Below, in pieces: positions 1 to 6,658 of a stretch of 8,685 bases of DNA; position 1 is the stretch's first letter, and every line of letters starts with the position of its first letter. The notes under the pieces are model-generated. The model was not told the origin of the DNA and made no database searches. It worked only from the letters and a program-made list of their open reading frames with translations. Both the position numbers and the translations under genes were made by a program. The DNA is taken from NCBI GenBank assembly GCA_029259875.1, contig JAJDEK010000476.1:1-8685 (forward strand), written 5' to 3'. This DNA comes from Planctomycetaceae bacterium (GTDB lineage Bacteria; Planctomycetota; Planctomycetia; Planctomycetales; Planctomycetaceae).

Positions 1-171
1 TAACTGAAGTTCATCTACCAGTGGTCCTGTGCCTGTCAGAGAATAAACAACGGGAGCCCATTTTTCACGATTCAACCGCTTCACAATCTGAACGAGCGCA
101 CGCTCCGCCCCGCCAGGCTGCAACCCGGTAATACAAAAAGCAATCGGAGTGGGAGAGACATCGTCAGACAA
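1..171 (-). CDS. Glycosyltransferase, GT4-type, N-terminal fragment (cut by left window edge)
   Basis: The reading frame is open from 171 to the left edge (57 codons). It contains the glycine-rich motif [20 protein letters not shown] at residues 14-33, which is the usual start of the N-terminal Rossmann fold in GT4 (GT-B) glycosyltransferases. These enzymes move a sugar from an activated nucleotide donor to lipid or polysaccharide acceptors on the cytoplasmic face of the membrane. After the upstream in-frame stop there is no ATG in this frame. I chose the TTG at 171-169 because AAAAAGGA lies seven bases upstream (186-179). This places the conserved motif about 13 residues from the start, as expected. 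An in-frame TTG further upstream cannot be excluded. The C-terminal donor-binding domain lies outside the window, so neither donor nor acceptor can be named. The gene is divergent from queA. The family call is good and the exact start is moderate. Confidence 0.78.
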   Translation of the reverse strand, partial: MSDDVSPTPIAFCITGLQPGGAERALVQIVKRLNREKWAPVVYSLTGTGPLVDELQL

Positions 172-409
172 CCATTTTTCCTTTTTAGGAAACAAAAAAT
201 CAGCATACGACTGGTTCAGTCAGTCATAACCTGAATTCTATTGTTCGAAGGCTGAAATTGGCGACAAGCTTAGATTCCGAAATTGTACTCAATATGCTAA
301 GAGAAAATAAAAATCTTCGTTAAAATCCGCCATTTCCAACCGTTTCCCGAGAAATTTAAGCAGACTCAACCAAACTCTCTTTAAGTCGAACGCTTCAGAA
401 ACTTACTTC
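172..409. other. Divergent intergenic region between glycosyltransferase and queA
   Basis: This 238-bp spacer must hold the promoters of both flanking genes. It becomes A/T-rich around 290-320. TTGTAC at 283-288 is the best -35-like hexamer on the plus strand, but what follows 17-18 bases later (AATAAA/ATAAAA) is a poor -10, so I do not call a promoter. A short tandem CAGTCAGTCA occurs around 218-227. I see no RNA gene, no supported small ORF and no terminator. Confidence 0.5.
179..186 (-). promoter_or_regulatory. Shine-Dalgarno deciding the TTG start of the glycosyltransferase
   Basis: The minus strand reads AAAAAGGA, then seven bases, then TTG. An ATG also lies just downstream of the AGG, but its frame stops after three codons (ATG GTT GTC TGA). 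TTG is therefore the only start near this ribosome site that opens the conserved glycosyltransferase frame. Confidence 0.55.
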
Positions 410-1465
410 ATGACCGAATTAAACACTTTTGACTACGAACTTCCCCCAGAATTAATTGCCACCGAGCCCTCACAGCAGCGAGATCAATCGCGGCTATTAG
501 TGGTAGATCGTCAAACAAATACAATTAGCCATAGCTCTATTTCTGAACTACCCCAGTATTTAAATTCTGGTGACTGTCTGGTCTTAAATGATACGCGTGT
601 GCTCTCAGCTCGAATATTTGGCATCAGAAAATCAACGGGAGGTAAATGGGAAGGTCTCTATCTGGGATCGAATGAATCAGGTCAGTGGAAATTGATGAGT
701 AAAACAAGAGGCAAGCTGATTCCTGGAGAGATGATCGATTTAATGCCTGCACATCCGAGGCAAGAACAAAAACAAATCGCATTGCAAATGCAGATCAAGG
801 ATGCAGAAGGTTACTGGACTGCCACGGTTCAATCAGATGAAGATCATCACACCTTATTGGAACACTTTGGAACGATGCCGCTGCCTCCTTATATGCGGCG
901 TGAACTGGCAACTGATGTCGACTGGGAACGCTATCAAACCGTTTATGCCAACCAACCCGGTGCCGTGGCAGCGCCAACAGCCGGTCTGCACTTTACTCCT
1001 GCACTGTTGGAAGAATGTACGCAAAAAGGAATTCAGATTGCGAAAGTCACATTGCATGTCGGCATTGGAACATTTAAACCCATCTCTGTACAAATACTAA
1101 ATGAACACAAGATGCATTCTGAATGGTGCGAGTTGCCGGAAGAGTCTGCCGCGCTGTTAAACGAAACCCGACAAAAGGGAGGTCGAATCGTTTCAGTGGG
1201 AACAACCAGTGTCCGCACACTGGAATCGGTAGCACAACAGGGCTCTCTTAACGCCTGGCGAGGAGAAACCGACATCTTCATCTATCCTCCTTATGAGTTT
1301 CAAGCCGTCGATTGTCTGCTAACAAATTTTCATTTGCCAAAATCAACCTTGCTGGTTCTGGTGAGCGCCTTTACCGGCACGGAATTAATTCGTGAGGCCT
1401 ACAAAAAAGCGGTAGAAGAAAAATACCGTTTCTTTAGCTATGGCGATGCCATGTTGATTTTATAG
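410..1465 (+). CDS. queA: S-adenosylmethionine:tRNA ribosyltransferase-isomerase QueA
   Basis: QueA moves the ribosyl part of S-adenosylmethionine onto the 7-aminomethyl-7-deazaguanine base at position 34 of tRNAs with a GUN anticodon, and isomerises it to epoxyqueuosine. This is the penultimate step of queuosine synthesis, in the cytoplasm. At 351 residues the protein is full length for the family and shows its motifs in order: FDYELPPELIA (7-17), LNDTRVLSARIFG (59-71), PLPPYMRR (157-164), AAPTAGLHFT (187-196), HVGIGTF (216-222), H233 and MHSE (235-238), VGTTSVRTLES (263-273), LLTNFHLPKSTLL (303-315) and a C-terminal FFSYGDAM. The ATG at 410 gives the normal family N-terminus, although I see no clear Shine-Dalgarno before it. 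No other queuosine gene (tgt, queG) is in the window, so it seems to be transcribed alone. It converges on the dehydrogenase gene, with 13 nt between the stops. Confidence 0.97.
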   Translation: MTELNTFDYELPPELIATEPSQQRDQSRLLVVDRQTNTISHSSISELPQYLNSGDCLVLNDTRVLSARIFGIRKSTGGKWEGLYLGSNESGQWKLMSKTRGKLIPGEMIDLMPAHPRQEQKQIALQMQIKDAEGYWTATVQSDEDHHTLLEHFGTMPLPPYMRRELATDVDWERYQTVYANQPGAVAAPTAGLHFTPALLEECTQKGIQIAKVTLHVGIGTFKPISVQILNEHKMHSEWCELPEESAALLNETRQKGGRIVSVGTTSVRTLESVAQQGSLNAWRGETDIFIYPPYEFQAVDCLLTNFHLPKSTLLVLVSAFTGTELIREAYKKAVEEKYRFFSYGDAMLIL

Positions 1466-1478
1466 TTCGTCTTGAAAC

Positions 1479-4400
1479 TTATTGGGGTTTGGCGATTTCT
1501 TTGGGAACCTGACCATCCAAATAGCGCCAGTTCTTAATAAACGAAATCAAATCTGCCATCTGCTGTGGATTGATGGTCTTCTCCAATCCGACAGGCATTA
1601 AAGAAAGTCCGCTGGATTTCATTTCTTCAATTTCATCTTTAAGTACTGTAATCGTTTTTCCTTCAGGTTGCCTCAATGTAATCGAGGCGCCGCTATCAGA
1701 AGAAATGATCCCTGTATGAACAAGTCCATCAATGGTGATAATCGTATAGCTGAAGAAATTCGCATCGATGGCACGATTGGGATCCAGAATATTTGTGAGT
1801 AGATACTCAGGTGTTTTGGATCGCGAATCACCAATATCAGGTGCAACGTTCACACCGATCTCTCCAATTTTGTGGCAGGTCACACAATTCTTGACGAACA
1901 CCTGCTTCCCATGAATCGGGTCCGCCTTCAACTTCAGAGATGCCTGATATGCGGCGAGCACTTTTTGACGATCTGCAGGAATGGCAGCAGCAAATAACGC
2001 CGCCGCTCGTTTTTTGATTTGAGGATCACGATGTCGCTGCAAGCGAGTCGAACGCGAGGGGCCCAACTCTGAAATCTTAATCTGATCCTTTTCGATCTCA
2101 TCCAGCAGTAAATTAGTTCGATTCTGATTGGCCAACATCGCATCTAGAATGGCTCGTCTCATGCCTGGTGTCTGTTTCGCATATCCCTCCATCAAAACTA
2201 CGCCGATCTGATCGTCAGCATACGGACTGATTGCCCCAATTGCTGCAATCTTCACAGTCTGTGATGGATGATCTTGAATCAACGAAAGCAGTGTTTTGCC
2301 ATTCATTTGAAAACCCACGAACTGTAATACGGCAATCGCATTCAGTTTTTGAGTCAGCGGAGATTTGGTATCAGCGGCAATATCAACAATCTTCTGATAG
2401 AAATCCTTCAATTTTTTCTGATCAGCGGCGGATAACTGCTTTTCATACTGCATGATTGATTTTCCGCGGCGTCTGAGGCTAGTCCCTATTCCTTCAATGC
2501 CAGCGATTTGAAGTTCTAATTGTTGATCGGAATTCAGACCTGCAATCAGTGAGAGCGTTTCTTGAATTTCTTCCGCTTTCAACCGAGGTCCAATCGCAGC
2601 GGTCATTTCTCTAATAGCATCAGTAATACCGGGTTGTTTCGAGGTTGATGAATTCAACTGTCCGAGGAAGGACTTAAGTACAGCCACCGAAGAATCAGAG
2701 ACAGAAGAGAGCACAGCAGAACGCGTCCAGGAATCATTGGCTCCCTTGAGCATCAATGTCGCCAACTGATCGACCATCGATTGGTGATCCTTGGCTTCTC
2801 CCAGGCTGATTGCCAACTGAAATCGCAATCGGGCATCGGCGGAATCAACAAGTGAGAGTACCTGTTCTTTCAGCTTCTGATCTTGAGACAATCGTGGCTC
2901 ACTCAAACGAACGGCTTGTTCTTTGACTCGCTGTGACGAATCGTTTAACCCTGTTTTCAAAACAGAATCATTTAGTTTTCCCAAGCCTTCCAAAGCCCAC
3001 AATGCATGAATGCGAGCATGTTCGGTTTTTCCATTAGAAACGATCTCTTCCAACAAGGGCTGCATCGAAGCGTCTTGATGTTCAAAGATTAAGCGTGAGG
3101 CCGTTTCCCGCTGCCAAGCATTTTTTGAAGACAGTGCTGCGACCAGTTGATCGGGAGTCGCATTTTTCAAAGAGGTATAGATATTTTTGTTAATTTTGGC
3201 CCCTTTAGGAACAATCCGGTAAATTCGGCCACGATCAATACCATCATTCAAGTCGGATCGTTCTTTTAATTCCACGGGCATGAACTGGGGATGCTCGATC
3301 ACCGCACGATACATATCACAGAGATACAAGGCCCCGTCAGGACCGTTGGCCATATTCACTGGACGAAACCACTCATCACGACTGGCTATGAACTCAACTT
3401 GATCGCGACCATATTTTGAATCATAGGTCGCTCCCTTGGGTGTCATCACATCGCGGTGAACTAAATTTGCGGTCGGCTCACAAGTGAAACTATTGCCATA
3501 AAATCCCTTGGGAAACAAACCACCCCGATAAATCGTCACACCACAGGCAGCGGTGAATTGACCTGCATGCAGTGTCGATGTCGTCCAGGTGCGACTGATA
3601 GCGTAAACTCTTGACGTTTCTGCACTCGGAGAGACATCATGAAAAACGGACTTCACCGCCAGATAAGGATTTCGTTTAAGATAACGGTTTTCAAGCACAA
3701 TATGCTTATTCGGATTCCGATTAGAACAGACGAATCGGTTTCCATAATCATCAAACGTCAAACCAAACTGACCAATACCAGAGATCGATTCATAGTGCCC
3801 GGTCAGTGGTTGAAAGCGAAAATCAAGTCCGTTAATCGGAACTTGTTTCGCCTCTTTTTTCCATTGTGGATGCGTCGCAATCACGGAACCGCCGCGTAGC
3901 CCATTGGCAATATAAATGTGATTATCCAAACCCAATGTTGGATGGTTTGCACGAAGTTGAGAGTTTTGTTCTTTGAATCCGGTAAACCAGGTTTCCACCA
4001 CATCGGCTTTGTCATCACCGTTGGTGTCTTTCATAAATTGCACTTTACCAGCCAGGGTGACAATCAATCCCCCTTTCCAAGGTTGGATTCCAGTGGCAAA
4101 TAACAGCTTGTCTGCAAAGACCGTTGCAGTCTCGTAATAACCATCCTCATTCTTGTCGCGTAATAATTTGATCCGGCTTTTAGGATCTTCCCCTGGTTGA
4201 GGCCCGTGGGGATAATCTGTCATTTCGACAACCCACAATAAACCACCTTCATCAAATGCGACCGCCACAGGATTGATCACTTGAGGCTCAGCCGCCACAA
4301 CCTGCATATCGAAGTCGGGGTGAACCACAGTCTGTTTGAGTGACTCTTCGGGAGATAATGGTGATTTCGGTACCTGACTTGACGGATCTGCAGCAGGCAT

Positions 4401-4529
4401 GAACTGGCTTCCGACACTGATCGCCAATATCAAATATCCCACTCGCATCCCGTAAGTTTTTATTCTCGAAATCACCTGATCCTGGCTTAACAAACGTTGT
4501 GTTAACGTAAGAACCTTAGCTCGTTTCAT
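1479..4529 (-). CDS. PVC-type membrane-bound dehydrogenase with HEAT-like repeats and C-terminal haem-binding domain
   Basis: This 1016-residue protein is predicted to be exported or membrane-anchored. A basic N-region is followed by a hydrophobic stretch (about 29-45, VGYLILAISVG), then a Pro/Ser-rich linker. Residues about 65-445 form the PVC 'putative membrane-bound dehydrogenase' domain, probably a sugar-dehydrogenase-like beta-propeller. Its hallmarks are NPVAVAFDEGGLLWVVEMTDYP (86-107), GPDGALYLCDMYR (396-408) and GRIYRIVPKG (434-443). Two Asp/Asn-rich loops, DKNEDGYYE (125-133) and DTNGDDKAD (168-176), resemble calcium-binding loops. Residues about 455-870 are helical HEAT-like repeats. 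The end is a cytochrome-c-like domain with C882-V-T-C885-H886 and a likely axial Met978 in SLMPVGL. The likely role is periplasmic substrate oxidation with electrons passed to covalent haem; the substrate is unknown. The first ATG is favoured because GGTGA lies six bases upstream. Met28 would leave a more ordinary signal peptide and is the alternative. The gene is monocistronic, with no partner oxidoreductase beside it. Confidence 0.92.
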   Translation of the reverse strand: MKRAKVLTLTQRLLSQDQVISRIKTYGMRVGYLILAISVGSQFMPAADPSSQVPKSPLSPEESLKQTVVHPDFDMQVVAAEPQVINPVAVAFDEGGLLWVVEMTDYPHGPQPGEDPKSRIKLLRDKNEDGYYETATVFADKLLFATGIQPWKGGLIVTLAGKVQFMKDTNGDDKADVVETWFTGFKEQNSQLRANHPTLGLDNHIYIANGLRGGSVIATHPQWKKEAKQVPINGLDFRFQPLTGHYESISGIGQFGLTFDDYGNRFVCSNRNPNKHIVLENRYLKRNPYLAVKSVFHDVSPSAETSRVYAISRTWTTSTLHAGQFTAACGVTIYRGGLFPKGFYGNSFTCEPTANLVHRDVMTPKGATYDSKYGRDQVEFIASRDEWFRPVNMANGPDGALYLCDMYRAVIEHPQFMPVELKERSDLNDGIDRGRIYRIVPKGAKINKNIYTSLKNATPDQLVAALSSKNAWQRETASRLIFEHQDASMQPLLEEIVSNGKTEHARIHALWALEGLGKLNDSVLKTGLNDSSQRVKEQAVRLSEPRLSQDQKLKEQVLSLVDSADARLRFQLAISLGEAKDHQSMVDQLATLMLKGANDSWTRSAVLSSVSDSSVAVLKSFLGQLNSSTSKQPGITDAIREMTAAIGPRLKAEEIQETLSLIAGLNSDQQLELQIAGIEGIGTSLRRRGKSIMQYEKQLSAADQKKLKDFYQKIVDIAADTKSPLTQKLNAIAVLQFVGFQMNGKTLLSLIQDHPSQTVKIAAIGAISPYADDQIGVVLMEGYAKQTPGMRRAILDAMLANQNRTNLLLDEIEKDQIKISELGPSRSTRLQRHRDPQIKKRAAALFAAAIPADRQKVLAAYQASLKLKADPIHGKQVFVKNCVTCHKIGEIGVNVAPDIGDSRSKTPEYLLTNILDPNRAIDANFFSYTIITIDGLVHTGIISSDSGASITLRQPEGKTITVLKDEIEEMKSSGLSLMPVGLEKTINPQQMADLISFIKNWRYLDGQVPKEIAKPQ
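1872..1886 (-). other. CxxCH covalent haem attachment site in the dehydrogenase C-terminal domain
   Basis: The codons read TGT GTG ACC TGC CAC, giving Cys-Val-Thr-Cys-His at residues 882-886. The context FVKNCVTCHKIGEIG followed by NVAPDIGD is that of the PVC-type class I cytochrome-like domain. The motif is intact, so covalent c-type haem attachment in the periplasm is expected. Confidence 0.9.
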
Positions 4530-4535
4530 GTTGAA

Positions 4536-4540
4536 TCACC
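4536..4540 (-). promoter_or_regulatory. Shine-Dalgarno supporting the first ATG of the dehydrogenase
   Basis: GGTGA on the minus strand lies six bases before the ATG at 4529. The alternative start at Met28 (codon at about 4448-4446) has only ACGGG immediately abutting it, which is too close to act well. This favours the longer N-terminus. Confidence 0.5.
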
Positions 4541-4707
4541 GTATCAATATAAACTAAATACTTATTTGAATTACGAAATCATATAAACAGTAATAGATTC
4601 ATCGTACCTGACATGCAAAGGATTCTCCATCTTCCCCAAAGCATGTTTTATCGGAAATTATCGAATTTATAAACAATCTTAACGTTTAGAGGGAGCCAGA
4701 GCGATCA

Positions 4708-4721
4708 CAGTTGGCAAACTG
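4708..4721. promoter_or_regulatory. Imperfect 14-bp palindrome, possible operator
   Basis: CAGTTGGCAAACTG matches its own reverse complement at 12 of 14 positions. The arms are CAGTT/AACTG. It lies roughly midway between two divergent starts, a common place for a dimeric repressor or activator site. A single palindrome of this size can arise by chance, so the call is tentative. Confidence 0.25.
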
Positions 4722-4889
4722 TTTTGAAAATTCCATGTATACACCATCTATTTTGGGAAATCCTAGCCTCAGCAGCTCAAATTGGTTTTATGTCCTCTAC
4801 AGAATTGTTTACGCTGAGCTAAAACAAATGTGTTTGTAGATTATGAATTAAATCCCATCAGAATTATTATTTATCTTATAAAGTGAACT

Positions 4890-5366
4890 ATGCAGTCTAC
4901 CAGCTTGGTTTTAATACGTTTCTGCCTCTCAGCCTGGGTTGGGGCAGCAGTCATCTTTGTCATTACAGGGGTGCAAGACGTCACCTTTCAACCGTTTGAT
5001 TCCCTAATCAGAGATCAACTGATTTCTCTGCATTTCCCCGTCTATTATACGATGGCATGGGTATTATTAGGGGGAACATTTCTAGGTTGTTTGGGAATAA
5101 GAAATAAGGAATTGATACCTCGCCACAGAGCGAATCTTATTTTCTGTCTGGTGGTGATCGTGTTAGGAATGAGTCTGGTTGATTATTTCTGGATCTACTC
5201 TCCGTTGGAATCAATGATCACTCCCCCCGGGAATCCACGCCCTGCTAACTTTCGAGTTTATCACCAAGCTTCCAAGTACATTAACAGTGTCAACATATTG
5301 CTGAGCCTGAGCGCCGCAGTGCTGATTAATCTCCCCGTGAAACGTCAGAACCAAACCAAATCATAA
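4890..5366 (+). CDS. Small four-helix integral membrane protein, possibly DUF4149/TMEM205-like
   Basis: The 158-residue protein has four hydrophobic segments at about 6-28, 50-70, 81-103 and 130-149, and a basic C-terminal tail (KRQNQTKS), so it should sit in the cytoplasmic membrane. AWVGAAVIFVITGVQDVTF in helix 1, HFPVYYTMAWVLLGG leading into helix 2, and FRVYHQASKYINSVNILLSL before helix 4 follow the general pattern of the DUF4149/TMEM205-like family: a Trp-Gly first helix, an 'F..Y' second helix and 'F...H..S...N' near the end. That match is from memory of the family and is moderate at best. No catalytic motif is visible and the role is unknown. The ATG at 4890 is preceded by only a weak AAGTGA (4881-4886), which is rather close. 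The gene stands alone and converges on hemA with 11 nt between the stops. Confidence 0.8.
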   Translation: MQSTSLVLIRFCLSAWVGAAVIFVITGVQDVTFQPFDSLIRDQLISLHFPVYYTMAWVLLGGTFLGCLGIRNKELIPRHRANLIFCLVVIVLGMSLVDYFWIYSPLESMITPPGNPRPANFRVYHQASKYINSVNILLSLSAAVLINLPVKRQNQTKS

Positions 5367-5377
5367 AATGGGTTTGC

Positions 5378-6658
5378 TTAGTCTCGAATATGAAATAACT
5401 GCTTGAGTGCGTTGAGTAAACCATGAGGGGTCCCTTCCTTGGCTTCATGTCTCAGCACTTCCAGTGGAGGATGGAGCAGTTTATTCACAATTTGCTCGAT
5501 GGAGCGTTCGATTAATTCCTGGTCTTTATCATCCAGGTGTGAAAGTTTACCGAACAACTTAGAGACTTCCTGTTCACGCACTTCATGCCATTGTTCTCTG
5601 AGCTGCTTAATAATCGGACCTGTGGCCCGATGGTAAACTCCGTGCATGAAGCGTTCAGTTTCTTCATCAATGATCTCGAGCGCTTTTTCCACTTCTTGTT
5701 GTCGTGCACGGCGATTATTTTCGCATGTCGCTTCCAAATCATCGATATCATACAGAAAGATATCATCGTTGATTTCGCCCACAGCAGGTTCGAAATCGCG
5801 AGGAGCCCCCAGATCGAGGATGAAAAATGTTTTATTTCCTGCTTTCTCCAAAGCTCGTTCAAAGCAAGGAACATCAACCACTGGCTGAGTGGCACCAGTG
5901 GTACTTACAATTACATCCGCTTCGGCAATACAGTCTTCCAGATCTTGATAAGGCATAGCCTCTCCGCCGACTCTCATCGCTAATTTCTGAGCATTTTCAA
6001 GGCTACGATTGACGACAATGATACGTTCCACACCTTCGTCTTTTAAATACGTCAGAGTTTCTTCAGCCATTTCGCCAGCACCGATAATCAAAACAGTTTT
6101 GTCATCGAAGCGTTCGAAAATTCCCTTCCCAAATGTTCCGACTGCTACACTGGCAATCGAAACTCGCCCTTCAGCAAGTTGAGTTTCGGTCCGTACACGA
6201 GCAGAGACACGAATTGCCTGTTGGAATAGTGCATGTGTTAATGGACCACACAAGGCATTCTGGGTGGCGCGTTGATACGCTTCTTTGACCTGATTGACGA
6301 TCTGTGGCTCTCCCAACACCATACTGTCGAGGCTGGAAGCGACCTGAAATAGATGTCTCACGGCATCGGGGCCTGTTCTCGCCAGAAAGTCATCAAAAAA
6401 ATCATTGACGGGCACTTGATGAAATTCAGAAAAAAACTTTGCTAAATCCTGATGAGAGGGCCCCGTCTCCAACTCTTGACTGACAGTATAAAGTTCGACC
6501 CGGTTACAAGTCGAAATTACAACCATCTCAGTATCGGGATAAGATTTCTTCAGCTCGGAATAGGCATTCTCTAACTGTTCGTTCGAAGAAAAAGCCAGTT
6601 TCTCGCGAATATCCAATCTTGCCGTTTGATGGTTACAATAGACGACCTGCAGGTTCAC
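5378..6658 (-). CDS. hemA: Glutamyl-tRNA reductase HemA
   Basis: HemA reduces glutamyl-tRNA(Glu) with NADPH to glutamate-1-semialdehyde, the first committed step of C5-pathway 5-aminolevulinate and haem synthesis, in the cytoplasm. At 426 residues it has all three family domains. The catalytic domain carries STCNRVELY (49-57) with nucleophile Cys51, and RHLFQVASSLDSMVLGEPQI (101-120). The NADPH Rossmann domain has VLIIGAGEMAEETL (189-202) and VSTTGA (251-256). The C-terminal helical dimerisation domain includes LHPPLEVLRHEA. The N-terminus reads VVYCNHQTARLDIRE where most homologues have a G.NH.TAP..IRE pattern; the His and the general shape are kept, so activity is expected. The start is GTG at 6658, supported by AGGAAGGA seven bases upstream, and it overlaps the stop of the preceding hemX-like gene by 4 nt. 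hemB, hemC and hemL are not in the window. Confidence 0.97.
   Translation of the reverse strand: MNLQVVYCNHQTARLDIREKLAFSSNEQLENAYSELKKSYPDTEMVVISTCNRVELYTVSQELETGPSHQDLAKFFSEFHQVPVNDFFDDFLARTGPDAVRHLFQVASSLDSMVLGEPQIVNQVKEAYQRATQNALCGPLTHALFQQAIRVSARVRTETQLAEGRVSIASVAVGTFGKGIFERFDDKTVLIIGAGEMAEETLTYLKDEGVERIIVVNRSLENAQKLAMRVGGEAMPYQDLEDCIAEADVIVSTTGATQPVVDVPCFERALEKAGNKTFFILDLGAPRDFEPAVGEINDDIFLYDIDDLEATCENNRRARQQEVEKALEIIDEETERFMHGVYHRATGPIIKQLREQWHEVREQEVSKLFGKLSHLDDKDQELIERSIEQIVNKLLHPPLEVLRHEAKEGTPHGLLNALKQLFHIRD

Larger units (their letters stand above)
4530..4889. other. Divergent intergenic region, no gene supported
   Basis: This 360-bp A/T-rich spacer separates the dehydrogenase gene (minus) from the small membrane protein (plus). 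I examined both strands. The longest ATG frames are short (34 codons at 4735-4839 plus, about 21 codons on the minus strand), lack a Shine-Dalgarno and resemble nothing known. The spacer should contain two divergent promoters. TATGAT and TATATT on the minus strand, and the TATCTTATAAAG run at 4872-4883 on the plus strand, are -10-like, but none has a convincing -35. A 14-bp imperfect palindrome is listed separately. Confidence 0.6.

Noticed and set aside
81..206. 41-codon minus-strand ORF from ATG at 206, overlapping the glycosyltransferase start in another frame
   Set aside because: It gives [14 protein letters not shown], which only superficially resembles a glycosyltransferase start. The TTG frame carries the full [14 protein letters not shown] motif with continuous conservation, so this is a shadow frame.
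795..1281. Several ORFs of 60-99 codons on both strands inside queA
   Set aside because: They overlap a fully conserved QueA frame, have no family-like sequence and are rich in Cys, Arg and His, as expected of shadow translations.
3639..4103. Plus-strand ORFs of 86 and 61 codons antisense to the dehydrogenase
   Set aside because: They lie opposite the most conserved propeller region of the dehydrogenase and lack Shine-Dalgarno sites or recognisable domains.
4711..4727. TTGGCAAACTGTTTTGA as a sigma-54 -24/-12 promoter for the small membrane protein
   Set aside because: The -24 half is good, but at the correct spacing the -12 dinucleotide is TG and not GC, and the site is more than 150 bp from the start codon.
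4735..4839. 34-codon plus-strand ORF in the divergent spacer
   Set aside because: There is no ribosome site before the ATG, composition is ordinary and no motif is present. Length is within chance for A/T-rich noncoding DNA.
5439..5983. ORFs of 65-132 codons overlapping hemA on both strands
   Set aside because: hemA is complete and conserved across this stretch. The overlapping frames show no domain and no start signal.
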